Shown one piece after another: positions 1 to 10,329 of a stretch of 64,000 nt of DNA (position 1 is the stretch's first letter; each line of letters starts with the position of its first letter). The notes beneath the pieces are model-generated. The model worked only from the letters and a program-made list of their open reading frames with translations, did no database searches and was not told where the DNA came from. Source of the DNA: Blattamonas nauphoetae (taxonomy: Eukaryota > Preaxostyla > Oxymonadida); contig JARBJD010000209.1 of the NCBI GenBank assembly GCA_033064195.1, positions 1 through 64,000 of the forward strand, given 5' to 3'. A program made the position numbers and the translations under genes.

Positions 1-96
1 TAATAGTTTCAAAAAAGGAGAAAATTAAAATTCAACTGAAGGGATTTGAACCTTAACTCTCCAGTCGTACATTTAGCAATTTAGTCGTACATGTAG

Positions 97-420
97 TAAA
101 GCCCCTGCAGCCGGTCGATCAGTATGTCACGGCCACCATCAAACAAGGCCTACTGAGCTCCATCCGTCCCCAAGCTCTGCTGATGCATCACAGAAACGCA
201 CAGCCTTCATAGAGGCTTTCGACCAGGCTCTCTCAGACGGATTAATAGTTACCAAATCAAGCCGGACTTGTTCATCAAGTCGTACCAAGGCTAGAGAAGA
301 ACTATCGAATCACATACGTGATGAAACAGATATCAAACCACATTTTTCACTTCTACGCAAAGTTATCCATCGATCAATCCATTCATTTTTTTCCACCTCT
401 TATGTCTCTTGTGAATAAAC
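97..420 (+). pseudogene. DDE_1/pogo-like transposase fragment (tentative)
   Basis: The stretch reads as broken coding sequence. One frame gives LQPVDQYVTATIKQGL, which resembles the 'LQPLD..V...K' segment of DDE_1 (pogo/Tigger/jerky) transposases. A neighbouring frame gives RTAFIEAFDQALSDGLIV and stays open to about 400. A one-base shift near 195-200 separates them. In this family such a segment is followed by a short C-terminal tail, and tail-like sequence is found at 1324. The family call rests only on these short motifs. It could also be a host gene derived from such a transposase. Confidence 0.3.
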
Positions 421-1321
421 TGAGATTGAAGCCAACTATAAAATCTTGAAATGTTACACTGGGAAAGGGATCAACCAGAAGATAGTTTAAAAACAAGATA
501 GCCAAAGACAGAAATTGACGTCAAAATACCAGTTAAGATGAGATAAATTTCAGAAGGGTTGAAACAGGGTGTGAAATTACCGTCTATGGATTCGAGAGGA
601 GTGCATGTTGGGGTGGGGAGTTGAGTGACATTTTGATCAAGTGACCAACGATTTTCCGCTGTGCTCTCCGCCGCAGAGATCGAACGTGTTGTCCGTGGTT
701 AGAGGTGGAATAGTAGCAGAATCTGGATTCAAGGGCGACAAGATCGAGTCCTTCCACAGAGCCTCCAGATCCGAAGCACAAGGAAGTCGACGTTTTGCAC
801 GTCCATCCTACGAAGTCTCGATGGAGTGGATGAAAAGGTGAGGGTGTGCGGTGGATTGACGTCGGAACCATGTCGGGAGGTTGGATCAGAGACATGAAGA
901 GGTTTGAAAGATGGGTTGTGAACTGATGATTGGAAGCAACTTGTTCCGTATTGATGGACCAGCTAGAAATCAAGATTGATCAAAAAGTTTAAAATATGAG
1001 AGAAATGGATGAGAAACGGCATATTCAAGGTAAAAGCTTCACAGAGGAGAACATGGAAGGAGAGCTGAATTTCAGACATACAAAGACACATCTGTTGAAT
1101 TAGCGGGAGGGAGGTCTTGAAACTCAATGTTGATGCGCCAAACAAACTCTGAGATTGTCGATGTTTGTGCATTCAGCATTTGATTTGAAAATGAACCCAT
1201 TGATCCAAATAAATCATCAAAAAGTCACATCATACCAATAACTCGAGTAATGAAATGAAAAAATATAAATTAGCAAGAAATCGTTGTTGTACGGCCTGAT
1301 GAACATGTACGGCCTGATGAG
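254..1321. repeat. Imperfect inverted-repeat pair bounding about 1.07 kb
   Basis: Bases 254-285 (core TGTTCATCAAGTCGTAC) match the reverse complement of 1289-1321 (core TGTTCATCAGGCCGTAC) at roughly 26 of 31 positions. The pair encloses sequence without a convincing gene and lies between two pieces of what looks like one DDE-like ORF. An insertion with short TIRs is a reasonable reading. I could not settle a target duplication, and short repeats of GTCGTAC also occur at 61-100. Confidence 0.3.
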
Positions 1322-1323
1322 GG

Positions 1324-1452
1324 GACTATAAGCCCAAAATTGTCAAAGCCTCTTTCCGCGACACAGGCCTCAATCCACCGACTATCCAGCCTGTTGCAGC
1401 AAAATTGACAGATGCCGAACTCCCCAGAAGGCTTAATCCAGCACCCGCGCGA
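1324..1452 (+). pseudogene. ORF piece left of Polinton 1 (DDE-like C-terminal region)
   Basis: The frame starting GAC TAT AAG reads PKIVKASFRDTGLNPP and then a Pro/Arg-rich stretch up to ...NPAPAR, which ends exactly at the target duplication GCGCGA. A TGA lies just upstream in this frame. 'SFRDTGLNPP' resembles the C-terminal 'AFR.TGI.P' motif of pogo-like DDE transposases. The same frame resumes at 44154, beyond Polinton 1 and the MULE, so one ORF was split by the Polinton insertion. Function beyond this resemblance is unknown. Confidence 0.5.
1447..1452. repeat. Left target-site duplication of Polinton 1 (GCGCGA)
   Basis: GCGCGA directly abuts the first base of the Polinton TIR (AGTAGTG...). 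The matching copy is at 44148-44153, now displaced from the right Polinton end (26910) by the MULE inserted at that junction. A 6-bp duplication and 5'-AG termini are Polinton/Maverick hallmarks. Confidence 0.75.
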
Positions 1453-4400
1453 AGTAGTGTATAGAACGAATTGGGAACCACGTTGGTATAGACGGTACTA
1501 CTGGGCAAAATCATCATGCCGATTGACACAACAATCGGTGTGATCATTCTGTTGTTCTTTCAAAGCATTTTGACACTCCCAGAAGCCCAATTGCACAATC
1601 AGCAATTATATGAGAGGTCCACCTGACCTTCAAATGCTCAGAAACGATTTGAATGATTCCGAACGTTGTTTGAATTGATTCTTGTCAACAATGAGATCAA
1701 AAATGTTCTGGTCAACATCGATTTTCATGTTTTTCCAGTTTTAACACAAATCCATTGAAACCAACAGTTGAACCACTTCGAAAAATTCTGAAAAAATTCT
1801 AAAATCTCGGGGACCACGTCGGTCGTCGATCAAAACAATCCCGATGAAAATCGGTTGGGAATTCGTGGAGCTACGTACCGAACTGTGGTCAAAAAAGAGA
1901 CCAAAAGTTGATTTTCAGAACTTGCTTAAAACTACTGCTATATGGCTCAAATCCACCTCAAACACCTTCTAAAATTACAAAATCGATTTTGAAAGGTGAA
2001 ATTCGCGATAAAAACACTTTGGGATTTTGGTTTGATCAAGGCCGGATCGGGATTTTCTTGATCAACCCATATTCCATTTTTCGAGTTTCTCCGATTTTTA
2101 AAATGTATGCGCTTTCAGCACTTCACTTTTAGGATCACTTTTCCTCCCATTTGCGTTTTACGCTTCATTTCGCCTCGGAGTCGCCTTTGGTGGCTCTTTC
2201 ATCTTCACTTTTCACCTCATCTTTCCACTTTTTTCGTCAGTTTTCGTTTTGACTTAGATCTTCAAAATCTTCACATTTGCGTCCTTCCGACGCTTTTCCT
2301 AGGTTCCCGATCACCTCACCTTCATAGTCCCTTTTTTGACGTGCCTTTTCGCCCCACATTTTCACCAACTTTCACTCACATCACTTTTTCTCGAATTAAC
2401 ACCTATCGCCCTTCCGTTCTCACCATTCGAGAAGGCTGTGGCTGAATTTTCAGAATTTTTGGTTCATTAGTTCTTTCAAAATTTCACTTTTTGTCTTTTT
2501 CGTTCTTAACATTTCACTGTTTGTTTACGTTCCAATCACTTCAACGTCTTTCTTCTTTCATTTCCTCTTCCCGTTTTCACTTTCGTTCATTCATCGTTCC
2601 TTCTCATTTCACCGATTTCATGGCGCTTTTCGGACCGTTGGTCCTCTTTGACACATCACAATGTTCAAGTTTTCATGAAAGATTTCGAAAAGAAGGGTAA
2701 AAGAAGGTGAAACAGGGTAAAATGAAGTGAGCAAGTACAATAGTGAACAGTGAAGTGGAGATCGTGATAATGGCGTGAAATTTGACGTGAATAATGTAAA
2801 CAGAGTCTGTGTTCACATTTTTATCGCATTAAAACAAGAAAGATTGAAAAATCGAGTGAAATGTTCAATGAGAGGTTCGAAGACGAAGATCTGAAGCCGA
2901 CCGCGATCCGTCGGATCCTCGTGACAAGTAGGGAATATGAGAGAACAAAAATTAGTGTAATTGAGGAAAAGAAGGTTCAGGTGAAACAAACATGAGTGAA
3001 GTGAATTAGATGAATGAACAATGAAAAATGAGTACGGAGAAGTGACCAAAACATGAAATGAGAAGTAACGAAAATGAAGTGACAAGACAAACAAAACAGG
3101 TGAAACAAGAGTAAATAAAGAGGAAAATCAACGTGAAAAGTTCAATAACATCCCAAAATGCAAAGAAATGACGAAGGCAGAGATCGATCCTAAAAGGGGA
3201 AAAGAAAGATGATCATGAAAAATGAAGAGGAAAGGAAATGATCAAATGACAAAAAGAGAAGAACAGAGGTATTTTAAGAGAGAAGAGACAACATACAAAT
3301 CAAAATTGCGAAAGTTGTTGATCGGTTCAATACGGTATGATCTAGGAAAGAATAAGAGACGGAAATGATGAAGATGAAAGTGAAAAGCTGAAAGAAAGAA
3401 GAGAATAAGAACGAAATGATGACGAAGACGGAAAAGTGCAAAGATGCCGCGGCAATCTTGATTGAACCTAAAAAGTTGTAAAAAGAGGTGAAAGTGAGAA
3501 AACGAGAATCAAAACAAGTTGAAGAAAGAAAAGAGAGAAGAAAGAAAGTTGTTTAAAGCGATAATCGGAAACATACAAGGTAAAAACGATGCAATCGATG
3601 ATCTGTTCAATCTGAGAATACCTGAAGAAAAGAAGGAACAAAACATATGAAAATGGAAGAAAACAGAAGAAAGAAAGAAGAGAATGAGAGTGACATACTC
3701 AATATTACCGGAAAGTTCCAAGTTGGAAAGATGACTGAGATCGAACCTAAAAAGAGGGAAAAGAGGTGAATATGAAAAAATGGTGACAAGAGGAAGTGAA
3801 ACAAAGAGAAGAAGAGAATAAAGAAGGATGTTGTGAACGATAATAAGCAACATACAATGTAAAATTGGAGAAGTGATGAAATGTTCACTACGGTGACACC
3901 TGAAGAAGAATAAGAGAGAAAACACATGAAAACAGATGAATCATAATGAAGAAAGAAGAGAACAGTAATAAAATGACGGAGAAGACGAACAACAACAGAG
4001 ATGGAGCATGATCATGATCGCATCATAAAAGTTGGTAAAAAGAGGTGAAATTGAAAAAATGAAACATACAGTGATGATGCCGAGCATCCGCAGGTTCTAA
4101 AACACATAAAAGCAGAAAGAAAGAAGGATTGTCGAATTCGGATCAGTCCCCATATTTTGTCAGATTTCCTTGAAATCGCAAATAGGCTGTTCTTGACATT
4201 GATCGTCCTAGAATATGTTGGTAAAATACACAGAAACTGATTGAACATAATTTCGTTGTTTCTAAAATTGTTTTGACTTTTTTATTTTGTATAAAATGAA
4301 CCCGAGAGAAAAGTTGATTGAATCAATGAAAAAAGAGAACTGTGAACTTGTGTCTGAGTATGTCCGGAGCACAGAACCAGTCATCTATGTTCATGAAGGT

Positions 4401-4541
4401 GTTGAGTGGAGGATAAAACCAAAGTTGTGGAATCAAGGAAACAGACCACACATGTCACAACGTCGACACTACACTCAATCGTTCGTGGAGAATGAACTGA
4501 GGAAGTACAACTGTGAGCTCGTTGGTGAGTACAAGCAGGTT
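1453..4541 (+). repeat. Left TIR of Polinton 1 (3.1 kb)
   Basis: This stretch matches the reverse complement of 23772-26910 nearly base for base. Most differences I could see are in the length of A or T runs. The outer part is noncoding and T-rich on one strand and A-rich on the other, and contains many short Ser/Phe-rich frames that are not genes. The inner end runs into the terminal ORF at 4296. A shorter copy of a related sequence lies at 45111-47040. Confidence 0.85.
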
Positions 4542-4577
4542 CTAGTTCCTTCAGAGAAGAATTTGGGGTGTTTCTGA
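4296..4577 (+). pseudogene. TIR-borne partial copy of the terminal Polinton ORF
   Basis: ATG at 4296 follows the T-rich gene-start motif (4278-4289). The product begins MNPREKLIESM and contains VEWRIKPKLWNQGNRP, the same as the terminal ORF at 23736-24017 and similar to 47044-47433. It duplicates that ORF because the TIR extends into it; past the TIR edge (about 4541) it ends in unrelated sequence. The family is unknown to me. The conserved core holds a 'WNQGN.PH.....YTQSFVENEL' pattern. Confidence 0.6.
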
Positions 4578-4943
4578 TGTTCACAAAATTCACGCTGATT
4601 TTTTTATTTGAATTTTTATTTTGCATATGAAGAGTAGGTCCAGTTAGTGCAAGTGTGAGACCTCGACGTAACGTTCCAAGATACTCAGGCTAAAATGGTG
4701 CCCTCGTGACTGATGCGTAGAACGAATTGAAGGTTGGATTGGAGACGGATGATCGAAAGATTGTCCCAGGGTTCATGTTGGCTTCAGATTCTTTACCAAG
4801 AATTTGTCCGTAAATCATGCCCACCCAAGACTTATCCCTTCAAGGAATTCGCTATTCTCTGTGAGAGCGTAGCAGTCATTGAGAAGGATTGAGATAGATC
4901 GTCCCCAAAGGTATCGGGGTGTCCATAGGAAACTCACACGAAC
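4578..4943. other. Polinton 1 internal spacer with decayed coding traces
   Basis: No intact gene is seen. A T-rich gene-start-like motif lies at 4598-4622 on the + strand. Short open stretches on the - strand look like remnants of a structural protein, but nothing is recognisable by family. Confidence 0.3.
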
Positions 4944-5929
4944 ATGAACTGGAACTACTCAACGGCTATTTTTGTTTTTTTAATTTCAACTGAAAGAGCA
5001 AATAAAAAAATGAATCGTCAAAAATACAATTCACAAATGATTGAGAAAATGATTGATCATAATCTTTCGACGATCACTGAGAATGCAGCAGTCATTCACT
5101 CACTACAGACGGAATTAGAAACTAATCAGAAAGAAGTCGACACTCTTAAGAAGACAACTGAAGCACAACAGACAGCAATATCCTCAATCCAAAACGTCGT
5201 TTCAACAAATGGATCAATCAGTTGTTCAGCTGGTATTGCGACACCAGAAATCGGAGGATTGATCAATGTGAATGGAGCGAAGTGGAATATCTCAGAAGGA
5301 TCACTTCCGAAGTATCCTGGAACATATCCGGCTTCAACATTTAAGTCTGGCATATCAATCTCACAATCGATTGCAGAAACATCAGAATTCAGTTCAATGG
5401 TGATGGCATTATTATGTGGTCACCGTGTGACACACCAGCATTGTATTACTACGATGAGGACACTGGTTCAGGAGTATTTTCAATATCACCAACAGGAAGT
5501 TTTTCTCAGTTGTCAGACAGAAGAGTGAAAAGAAATATTGTTCCATACCCCAATGTTCTTGAACAACTGAATAAAGTCGAAATTGTGCAATATCAATTCA
5601 ACACATTCGACTCGAAGATCAACAAAGTGACAAAGCAAATTGAAAATGAGACAGATGAAGAACACTTGAAGAGCTGCAAAGAGAAATGTGAATGCTTGAA
5701 GAAAGAAAGTGAGAAGAAACACATTGGTGTGATTGCTCAACAGATCCAAGAAATATTCCCCGAAGTCGTGAATGATTCGAATCCAGATTGTCTTCAAGTT
5801 GATTATGCTGAACTCTCTTGCTTCTGTATCAAAGCCATTCAGGAATTATGCTCTATTGTCGGATATCAACAGACACTCATCAATGAACGAATTCAAAAAA
5901 TATACTTCACTGATCGACACAATGACTAA
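4944..5929 (+). pseudogene. Fibre-like protein with Peptidase S74 intramolecular chaperone domain (fossil)
   Basis: The N-terminal half is a coiled-coil-like helix rich in Gln/Glu/Lys. It is followed by a Gly/Ser-rich segment and then by the S74 signature SDRRVKRNI at about 5514-5540, with HIGVIAQQIQEIFPEVV and a Tyr/Glu helix near the end. In phage and large-virus fibres this domain trimerises the fibre and then cleaves itself off. Here it is the leftmost gene of Polinton 1, next to the capsid genes but on the opposite strand. That position suggests a virion surface fibre or appendage. The reading frame is broken (about one break). Confidence 0.7.
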
Positions 5930-6240
5930 TACTCCAACATGAGATCAACCAGAAATTCATAATACTCTTTGATTATTTTTCCATTGATTGTCTCGGTTGT
6001 TTCCATCTCAATCGATTCACCAGAACTGTCTTTGAACCAGATCTTCACAATTGATTGTCGAGTGCTTAATTCCCACTTCTTTCGCTTCGCAATCTGTTCG
6101 TTGCAGAAAGCAACATATGAGTCATTGAATGCATCAGTCTGGATCCAATCACCGTGGATCGTAATGTGCTGAGGAATGTCTTTTGAAATGACTGTCGATG
6201 CATCACTAATCTCTTCTTTCACATGGATGAGTTTGCAGTC
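5926..6240 (-). CDS. Small Polinton protein, unknown
   Basis: An open frame of about 100 residues includes HVKEEISDASTVISKDIPQH and GDWIQTDAFNDSYVAFCNEQ and ends in a Leu/Tyr-rich tail (LVDLMLEY). Its stop overlaps the end of the fibre-like gene in a convergent arrangement. The T-rich motif at 6345-6362 lies upstream in the right orientation. I do not recognise the family. A small minor structural or chaperone role would fit the location among capsid genes, but that is inference. Confidence 0.45.
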   Translation of the reverse strand, partial: DCKLIHVKEEISDASTVISKDIPQHITIHGDWIQTDAFNDSYVAFCNEQIAKRKKWELSTRQSIVKIWFKDSSGESIEMETTETINGKIIKEYYEFLVDLMLEY

Positions 6241-6344
6241 AAGAAAGTAGATGTATTTTTGTTTTCTTGAATTGGTAAAATCAGGAGGGGAGTTGAGCAG
6301 TGTGAGAATTCTGAATTGAGAAGTAGCGCTTCACCATCTTTGTT

Positions 6345-6364
6345 TTCTACAAAAATAAAATATC
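6345..6364 (-). promoter_or_regulatory. T-rich Polinton gene-start motif upstream of the 5926-6240 ORF
   Basis: On the - strand the bases read TATTTTATTTTTGTAG, matching the ATTTTTTATTTT-type motif seen before nearly every Polinton gene. It lies farther from the ORF than usual. Confidence 0.4.
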
Positions 6365-6377
6365 ATATTTGATTCTT

Positions 6378-8055
6378 TTAATAACCTCTCTTCACTTCTT
6401 CGAATGCTTCTTGGAGTCGACGATCAATGACGTATCGTACTCGTGGCTGTCCATTTTCTATCCAGAACAACCAGTATGTAGCTTGATGTAATGCCAAAAT
6501 TGGTGGAGGAGGACCTTCTGGAGTTGAGGTGAAATATGGATCAGGTTCGCCTTGTTTGATTGGGGTTCCTCTGAAGACAATGTTCACTGATTCTGCTGTC
6601 GAAATACCTTCTTCTCCACCAGCAATTTCACTTCGATCTGTTGGAACCATAAATGTGAATGAAGTTGCATCCGTTGATGGTCTCAGTTTCCTACTCTCCT
6701 TTCCACCATAGACGTAATTGCGAGGTTCACAGATGGAATTCTCAAACTCTTGTGTTGCAGAACAGCCAATGAAATCACCGTTCACCATCATCATTTGATA
6801 GAACTCTGGTGAGTTTGTTGACATTGGGAAATTGGGATAATTATTCCTAGCATTTCGAAGTGACCAACATATTGAGGATTTCTGAAGACTGTACATTCAT
6901 TTGGTCTATCAGGAATAAGCACATAAGATTCATGAGATTGTTGAGTTTGATACTGATGTTTGATCTCACTCCCATTGCATTTGCAGATGATTGAAATGAT
7001 TGTGTGTCAATTCTTTCTGCTTTCAAGACGTATAATGTCTTTGAATACGTGTTGAAGAGGGATTGCTTCGTTGCATCAGTGATTTGATATCCGTAGCAAA
7101 TAGAAGTGACTTTGTCCACCGATGAACTCAGAACCGTGGAAGTGGTTGATTTAACTGTAGTATGCACAATTCCAGTCCTTGGATCTGGATCTGAATAGGT
7201 ATAATATTGATAAACTGGATTTCCGATTTGTGTGAATTCCTGAGTCACATTTGTGAATTCTCCATCTTGTAATAGTGCGTGATGAGATTTGTGTGTAGTA
7301 TATTTTCCTAATGGATCTTTCTCCACGTATCGTTCAAGTCCTTTTCGAATGACTGTGGGTACTCGAATCGGACAGTACACAAGTGAATCAGTTGTCAAAT
7401 GAAATCTCAAACGTAAATTGCCAAAGATGGAATTTGGATACTGATCAAAAGTACTCAGTGAAAGTAAATTCACAAACGGAATAACCAGAGGAATTGTAAT
7501 TGGGAACATTGTTTCAGTATTAGGAGTTGGAGAAAAGTAGCATCCACAAACACTTGGATCCATTCTCTGAACATTTTCAAAAAGACTGTAGCAATGCTTC
7601 ATGTTGTTTTTCTCTTCATAAGACTTGAAAGTGTGGTACAGAAATGATTCGTGAACATGATTATTCTGGAGTGTATTGTCGATGATGTTTCCTTTACTGT
7701 CGACGAGTCTCATATCTCGAATTGCATCTGATGATGACTTATATCCGTAGAACATTGCATACATGTTAGGGTAGTAGTTTCTGTCTGTCGTCGGTTGCTC
7801 ATACGGAACAGTAATCGTGAGATCGATTCGCAAATGACTCTTCGCAAACTCAGTCACATCATGACCATCGTAGCACAATGGAACTTCAATCTCATCTCCA
7901 ATTCTGCATGGCATTGGAGGATTTGTTGGATGCACTTCTTGGATGGAATAAATGTGTGGCTCTGAATCCCATTGTTTTGGCATATATGATTGCACTTCGA
8001 TTTGCTCAATTAATGTCGATGTTGGTTTGGATTGATTAGATCTGATACTTCTCAT
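6378..8055 (-). pseudogene. Capsid-like protein paralogue 2 (fossil)
   Basis: The product starts MRSIRSNQSKP, preceded by a T-rich motif at 8062-8074. It shares its plan with the neighbouring 8102-9964 protein: an early 'I.EVPL..' strand, 'SSDAIRDMRLVDSKGNIID', 'ESFLYHTFKSYEEKNNMKH', then 'IPLVIPFVNLL' and 'FGNLRLRFHLTTDSLVYCP'. The pattern of beta-strand blocks and the context suggest a double jelly-roll type capsid protein, but this is inferred without a structural search. The C-terminal part ends LHQATYWLFWIENGQPRVRY, parallel to the paralogue's 'TTWWVLRYSNGEPKVEYYP'. The gene is broken (about one break). A second copy starts near 62777. Confidence 0.6.
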
Positions 8056-8061
8056 TTATAG

Positions 8062-8074
8062 AAAAATAAAAAAT
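8062..8074 (-). promoter_or_regulatory. T-rich gene-start motif, capsid paralogue 2
   Basis: The - strand reads ATTTTTTATTTTTC and the ATG follows about 9 nt later. It has the same form and spacing as the motifs before the other Polinton genes. Confidence 0.5.
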
Positions 8075-8101
8075 ACAATTTCATTATTTTCTTTGACAGT
8101 T

Positions 8102-9964
8102 TTATGATTTCGGAATTCCGAGTTCCTTGTGTAGTGCTTTCAGTGTGTGATTGGGATAATACTCAACTTTTGGTTCACCATTGCTGTATCGTAGTACCCA
8201 CCACGTTGTTGCAGTTGTTGCTAGAATCGGTGCTGGAGGATGAGTAAATGTTGTCATATCACCACCACTTTGACTCGGATTGTAGACATTGTAGTATGTG
8301 TCAAGATTCCCTTGATAAATTGGATATGATCTCAAAGTGACAGGAACGTTTCCTTTGGAACTGATGGAATCATTACAGTTCGTTGGACACCCACTTCTCT
8401 GTGTTGAAAAGCACATAAGGAAGTCAGTGTTGTCATGAATCGGTCGCACTCTTGTCATTGATTCATTTGGATAATTCTGATCACAAGTGAGTTTCTCTTC
8501 AACGAGAGAATCTGTCAGTGATCGCTCCAAATCATCAGGAACAGCTAGATAGGAATCGAGATTGAGAGTCGATAATGCAAATTGATAGAAGCGAGCTCCA
8601 ATTGTTGTTGTCGGTTGATCTGGATAGTATTTGTCGAGTAGATTCACTTGGATATCCTTCTGCATTGGATTGTGGAAACAAGTGACTTCATTGTCGTAGT
8701 GACGGAAGAGGAGCATAATATCCTTTGCATTAACAACCACCATCTGTTGAGTGCAATTAATTCCTGTTTCAGTTGGTGTCTTCTGAAATGGATAGAATGA
8801 TATCTTTTCTGCTGGAATTGTTCCAGGACGATCCTGATACATCTTCTTGAGATTCTCTTTCGCAATTTCTTTCATATTGTATCCAGAGCTCATGCAATAC
8901 ACATCATCAATTTGATACTCGGTGATGTTCAGAGAAATATACTGATCCACATATTCTGGTTCTGTCGTAACTGTACCAGCTGATGAATACACAATGTCTT
9001 TCGTGACTGCTGGTTGCAGAAATGATTGACCGATTTGAACGAAGTTCTTTGTGCATGAGGTTACGAGATTGTTTAAGAAATATGGACGATGCTGAATACA
9101 ATCCGCAATTGATGCTTTTATCTTAGGCGCTGCAGCAGTCCCAGTAACGATTAATGAAAGTGTGTTCTTCAGAGTGAGTTCAGGATTAACTGGACAACAC
9201 ACAAATGCATCTTCATTGATGTGAACGCTCAGTTTCAAATCTCCAAAGAGACACGCAGGATAGTCAGTCATTCCAGAGAAGATGAGAAGATCTTCCAGAT
9301 TGATTGACACACGAATTGGAACATCAATACTGTCTTTGAATACTCCAGTTCCAGACGTTGTTGTGAAGTCTGATAATGGAATATAAACACCAGCTACAGA
9401 TTCATCATGATTCCAAGCATTCTGCCAAGGTGTGTGACAATGCTTCCGATTCTCCAATTGACTCTTTGGTTTGATCATATTGTATATGTGCGACTCCATT
9501 GACACGTCATTGGTTGTTGTGCTGATGATTCTCTGATTGTTGTGAAGAACAGTAAGGTCACGAAAGATAGATGCCGAATGTTTGAGTCCAACAAAGATGA
9601 ATATCCTCTCATTCATGTACGATCCAACCTTACTAGTTGTCTTCCAATTATTGACTTTAAGCCTTGCAGTCATTGTGAATGTAATGAAGGAATCATCGAT
9701 TTGACAAATGTCTTGATTACCCGTCAGTGGAATGATTATTTCCTGTCCTTTGTAGAAGCGTGAATTCTCTGATGGTTTCAACTCCTGAATTGAGGTACTA
9801 TGTGCTCCATCATTCAGAAGGTAATTGATGTGATGTTCAGACATTAATTGTTGTTGTATTTGACCAATATCATCTCTGGTATACTTGATTGATCCAGTTG
9901 TATTTCCAGTCAAAGATGATGCTCCAGTTCTTTTGTTTGTCAGATGTGTTATATGCGAGTTCAT
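8102..9964 (-). CDS. Capsid-like protein paralogue 1 (620 aa)
   Basis: This is an open frame starting MNSHITHLTNKRTG after a T-rich motif (9969-9981). Shared blocks with paralogue 2 include 'GQEIIIPLTGN' (about residue 75), 'SASIFRDLTVLHNNQRII', 'ESHIYNMIKPKSQLENRKHCH', 'VPIRVSINLEDLLIFSG', 'LFGDLKLSVHINEDAFVCCP' and a C-terminal 'TTWWVLRYSNGEPKVEYYP'. The length, beta-rich character and position beside integrase, ATPase and small hydrophobic proteins fit a Polinton major capsid protein of double jelly-roll type. Which paralogue forms hexons and which pentons cannot be told from sequence. The second copy (57506-62690) is split by a transposon. Confidence 0.65.
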   Translation of the reverse strand: MNSHITHLTNKRTGASSLTGNTTGSIKYTRDDIGQIQQQLMSEHHINYLLNDGAHSTSIQELKPSENSRFYKGQEIIIPLTGNQDICQIDDSFITFTMTARLKVNNWKTTSKVGSYMNERIFIFVGLKHSASIFRDLTVLHNNQRIISTTTNDVSMESHIYNMIKPKSQLENRKHCHTPWQNAWNHDESVAGVYIPLSDFTTTSGTGVFKDSIDVPIRVSINLEDLLIFSGMTDYPACLFGDLKLSVHINEDAFVCCPVNPELTLKNTLSLIVTGTAAAPKIKASIADCIQHRPYFLNNLVTSCTKNFVQIGQSFLQPAVTKDIVYSSAGTVTTEPEYVDQYISLNITEYQIDDVYCMSSGYNMKEIAKENLKKMYQDRPGTIPAEKISFYPFQKTPTETGINCTQQMVVVNAKDIMLLFRHYDNEVTCFHNPMQKDIQVNLLDKYYPDQPTTTIGARFYQFALSTLNLDSYLAVPDDLERSLTDSLVEEKLTCDQNYPNESMTRVRPIHDNTDFLMCFSTQRSGCPTNCNDSISSKGNVPVTLRSYPIYQGNLDTYYNVYNPSQSGGDMTTFTHPPAPILATTATTWWVLRYSNGEPKVEYYPNHTLKALHKELGIPKS

Positions 9965-9968
9965 TTTA

Positions 9969-9981
9969 TCAAAAATAAAAA
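9969..9981 (-). promoter_or_regulatory. T-rich gene-start motif, capsid paralogue 1
   Basis: The - strand reads TTTTTTATTTTTGAT directly before AAAATG. The same motif is at 57486-57500 in Polinton 2. Confidence 0.5.
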
Positions 9982-9992
9982 AACAATAATGC

Positions 9993-10295
9993 TTATTTCT
10001 TTTTCAGTTTCTTCTTCTTTGATTTCGGCTTCAGCTTTTCTTCCAGTCTCAGTATTTCTCCTCTGAGTTTGTTCGCAACTGCAGTGTTTCCTTCATTCAT
10101 TGCTTGCTCATACTGAGCCATCTTTTCTGCATGGATTTGCTGATCCGACTTCACATCTGGAATCATTTCAACACCTGTCTGTGCAACCTTCGAAATCAGT
10201 GGTCCAACAAAGGGAATTAGGTTCAGAAATGGAGCTCCAACTCTGAGTATGTTTTTGCCAACTGCTGCTAATTTTGATAACCAACCTGGTGCCAT
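9993..10295 (-). CDS. Small amphipathic, Lys-tailed protein (pX/pVI-like, tentative)
   Basis: The 100-aa product starts MAPGWLSKLAAVGK, has a hydrophobic Gly/Pro segment (VGAPFLNLIPFVGPLISKVA), an acidic/Gln helix and a Lys-rich tail. It shares the MAPG(W/S)..KL start with the next gene, so the two may be paralogues. Small hydrophobic and basic capsid-interior proteins are typical of Polintons and adenoviruses (pVI, pX). The match is by character, not by recognised motif. The copy at 57169-57468 is intact and very similar. Confidence 0.55.
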   Translation of the reverse strand: MAPGWLSKLAAVGKNILRVGAPFLNLIPFVGPLISKVAQTGVEMIPDVKSDQQIHAEKMAQYEQAMNEGNTAVANKLRGEILRLEEKLKPKSKKKKLKKK

Positions 10296-10302
10296 TTATG
10301 TA

Positions 10303-10312
10303 AAAATAAAAA
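10303..10312 (-). promoter_or_regulatory. T-rich gene-start motif before the 9993-10295 gene
   Basis: The - strand reads TTTTTTATTTTTACAT directly followed by AAATG. The same string precedes the next gene upstream (10641). Confidence 0.5.
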
Positions 10313-10329
10313 ACTAGAACACAAACAAA

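Noticed and set aside
4944-5929. Prophage or bacterial DNA, suggested by the S74 fibre domain
   Set aside because: Neighbouring genes, TIRs, splice-like signals and the eukaryotic transposons argue for a Polinton-borne gene.
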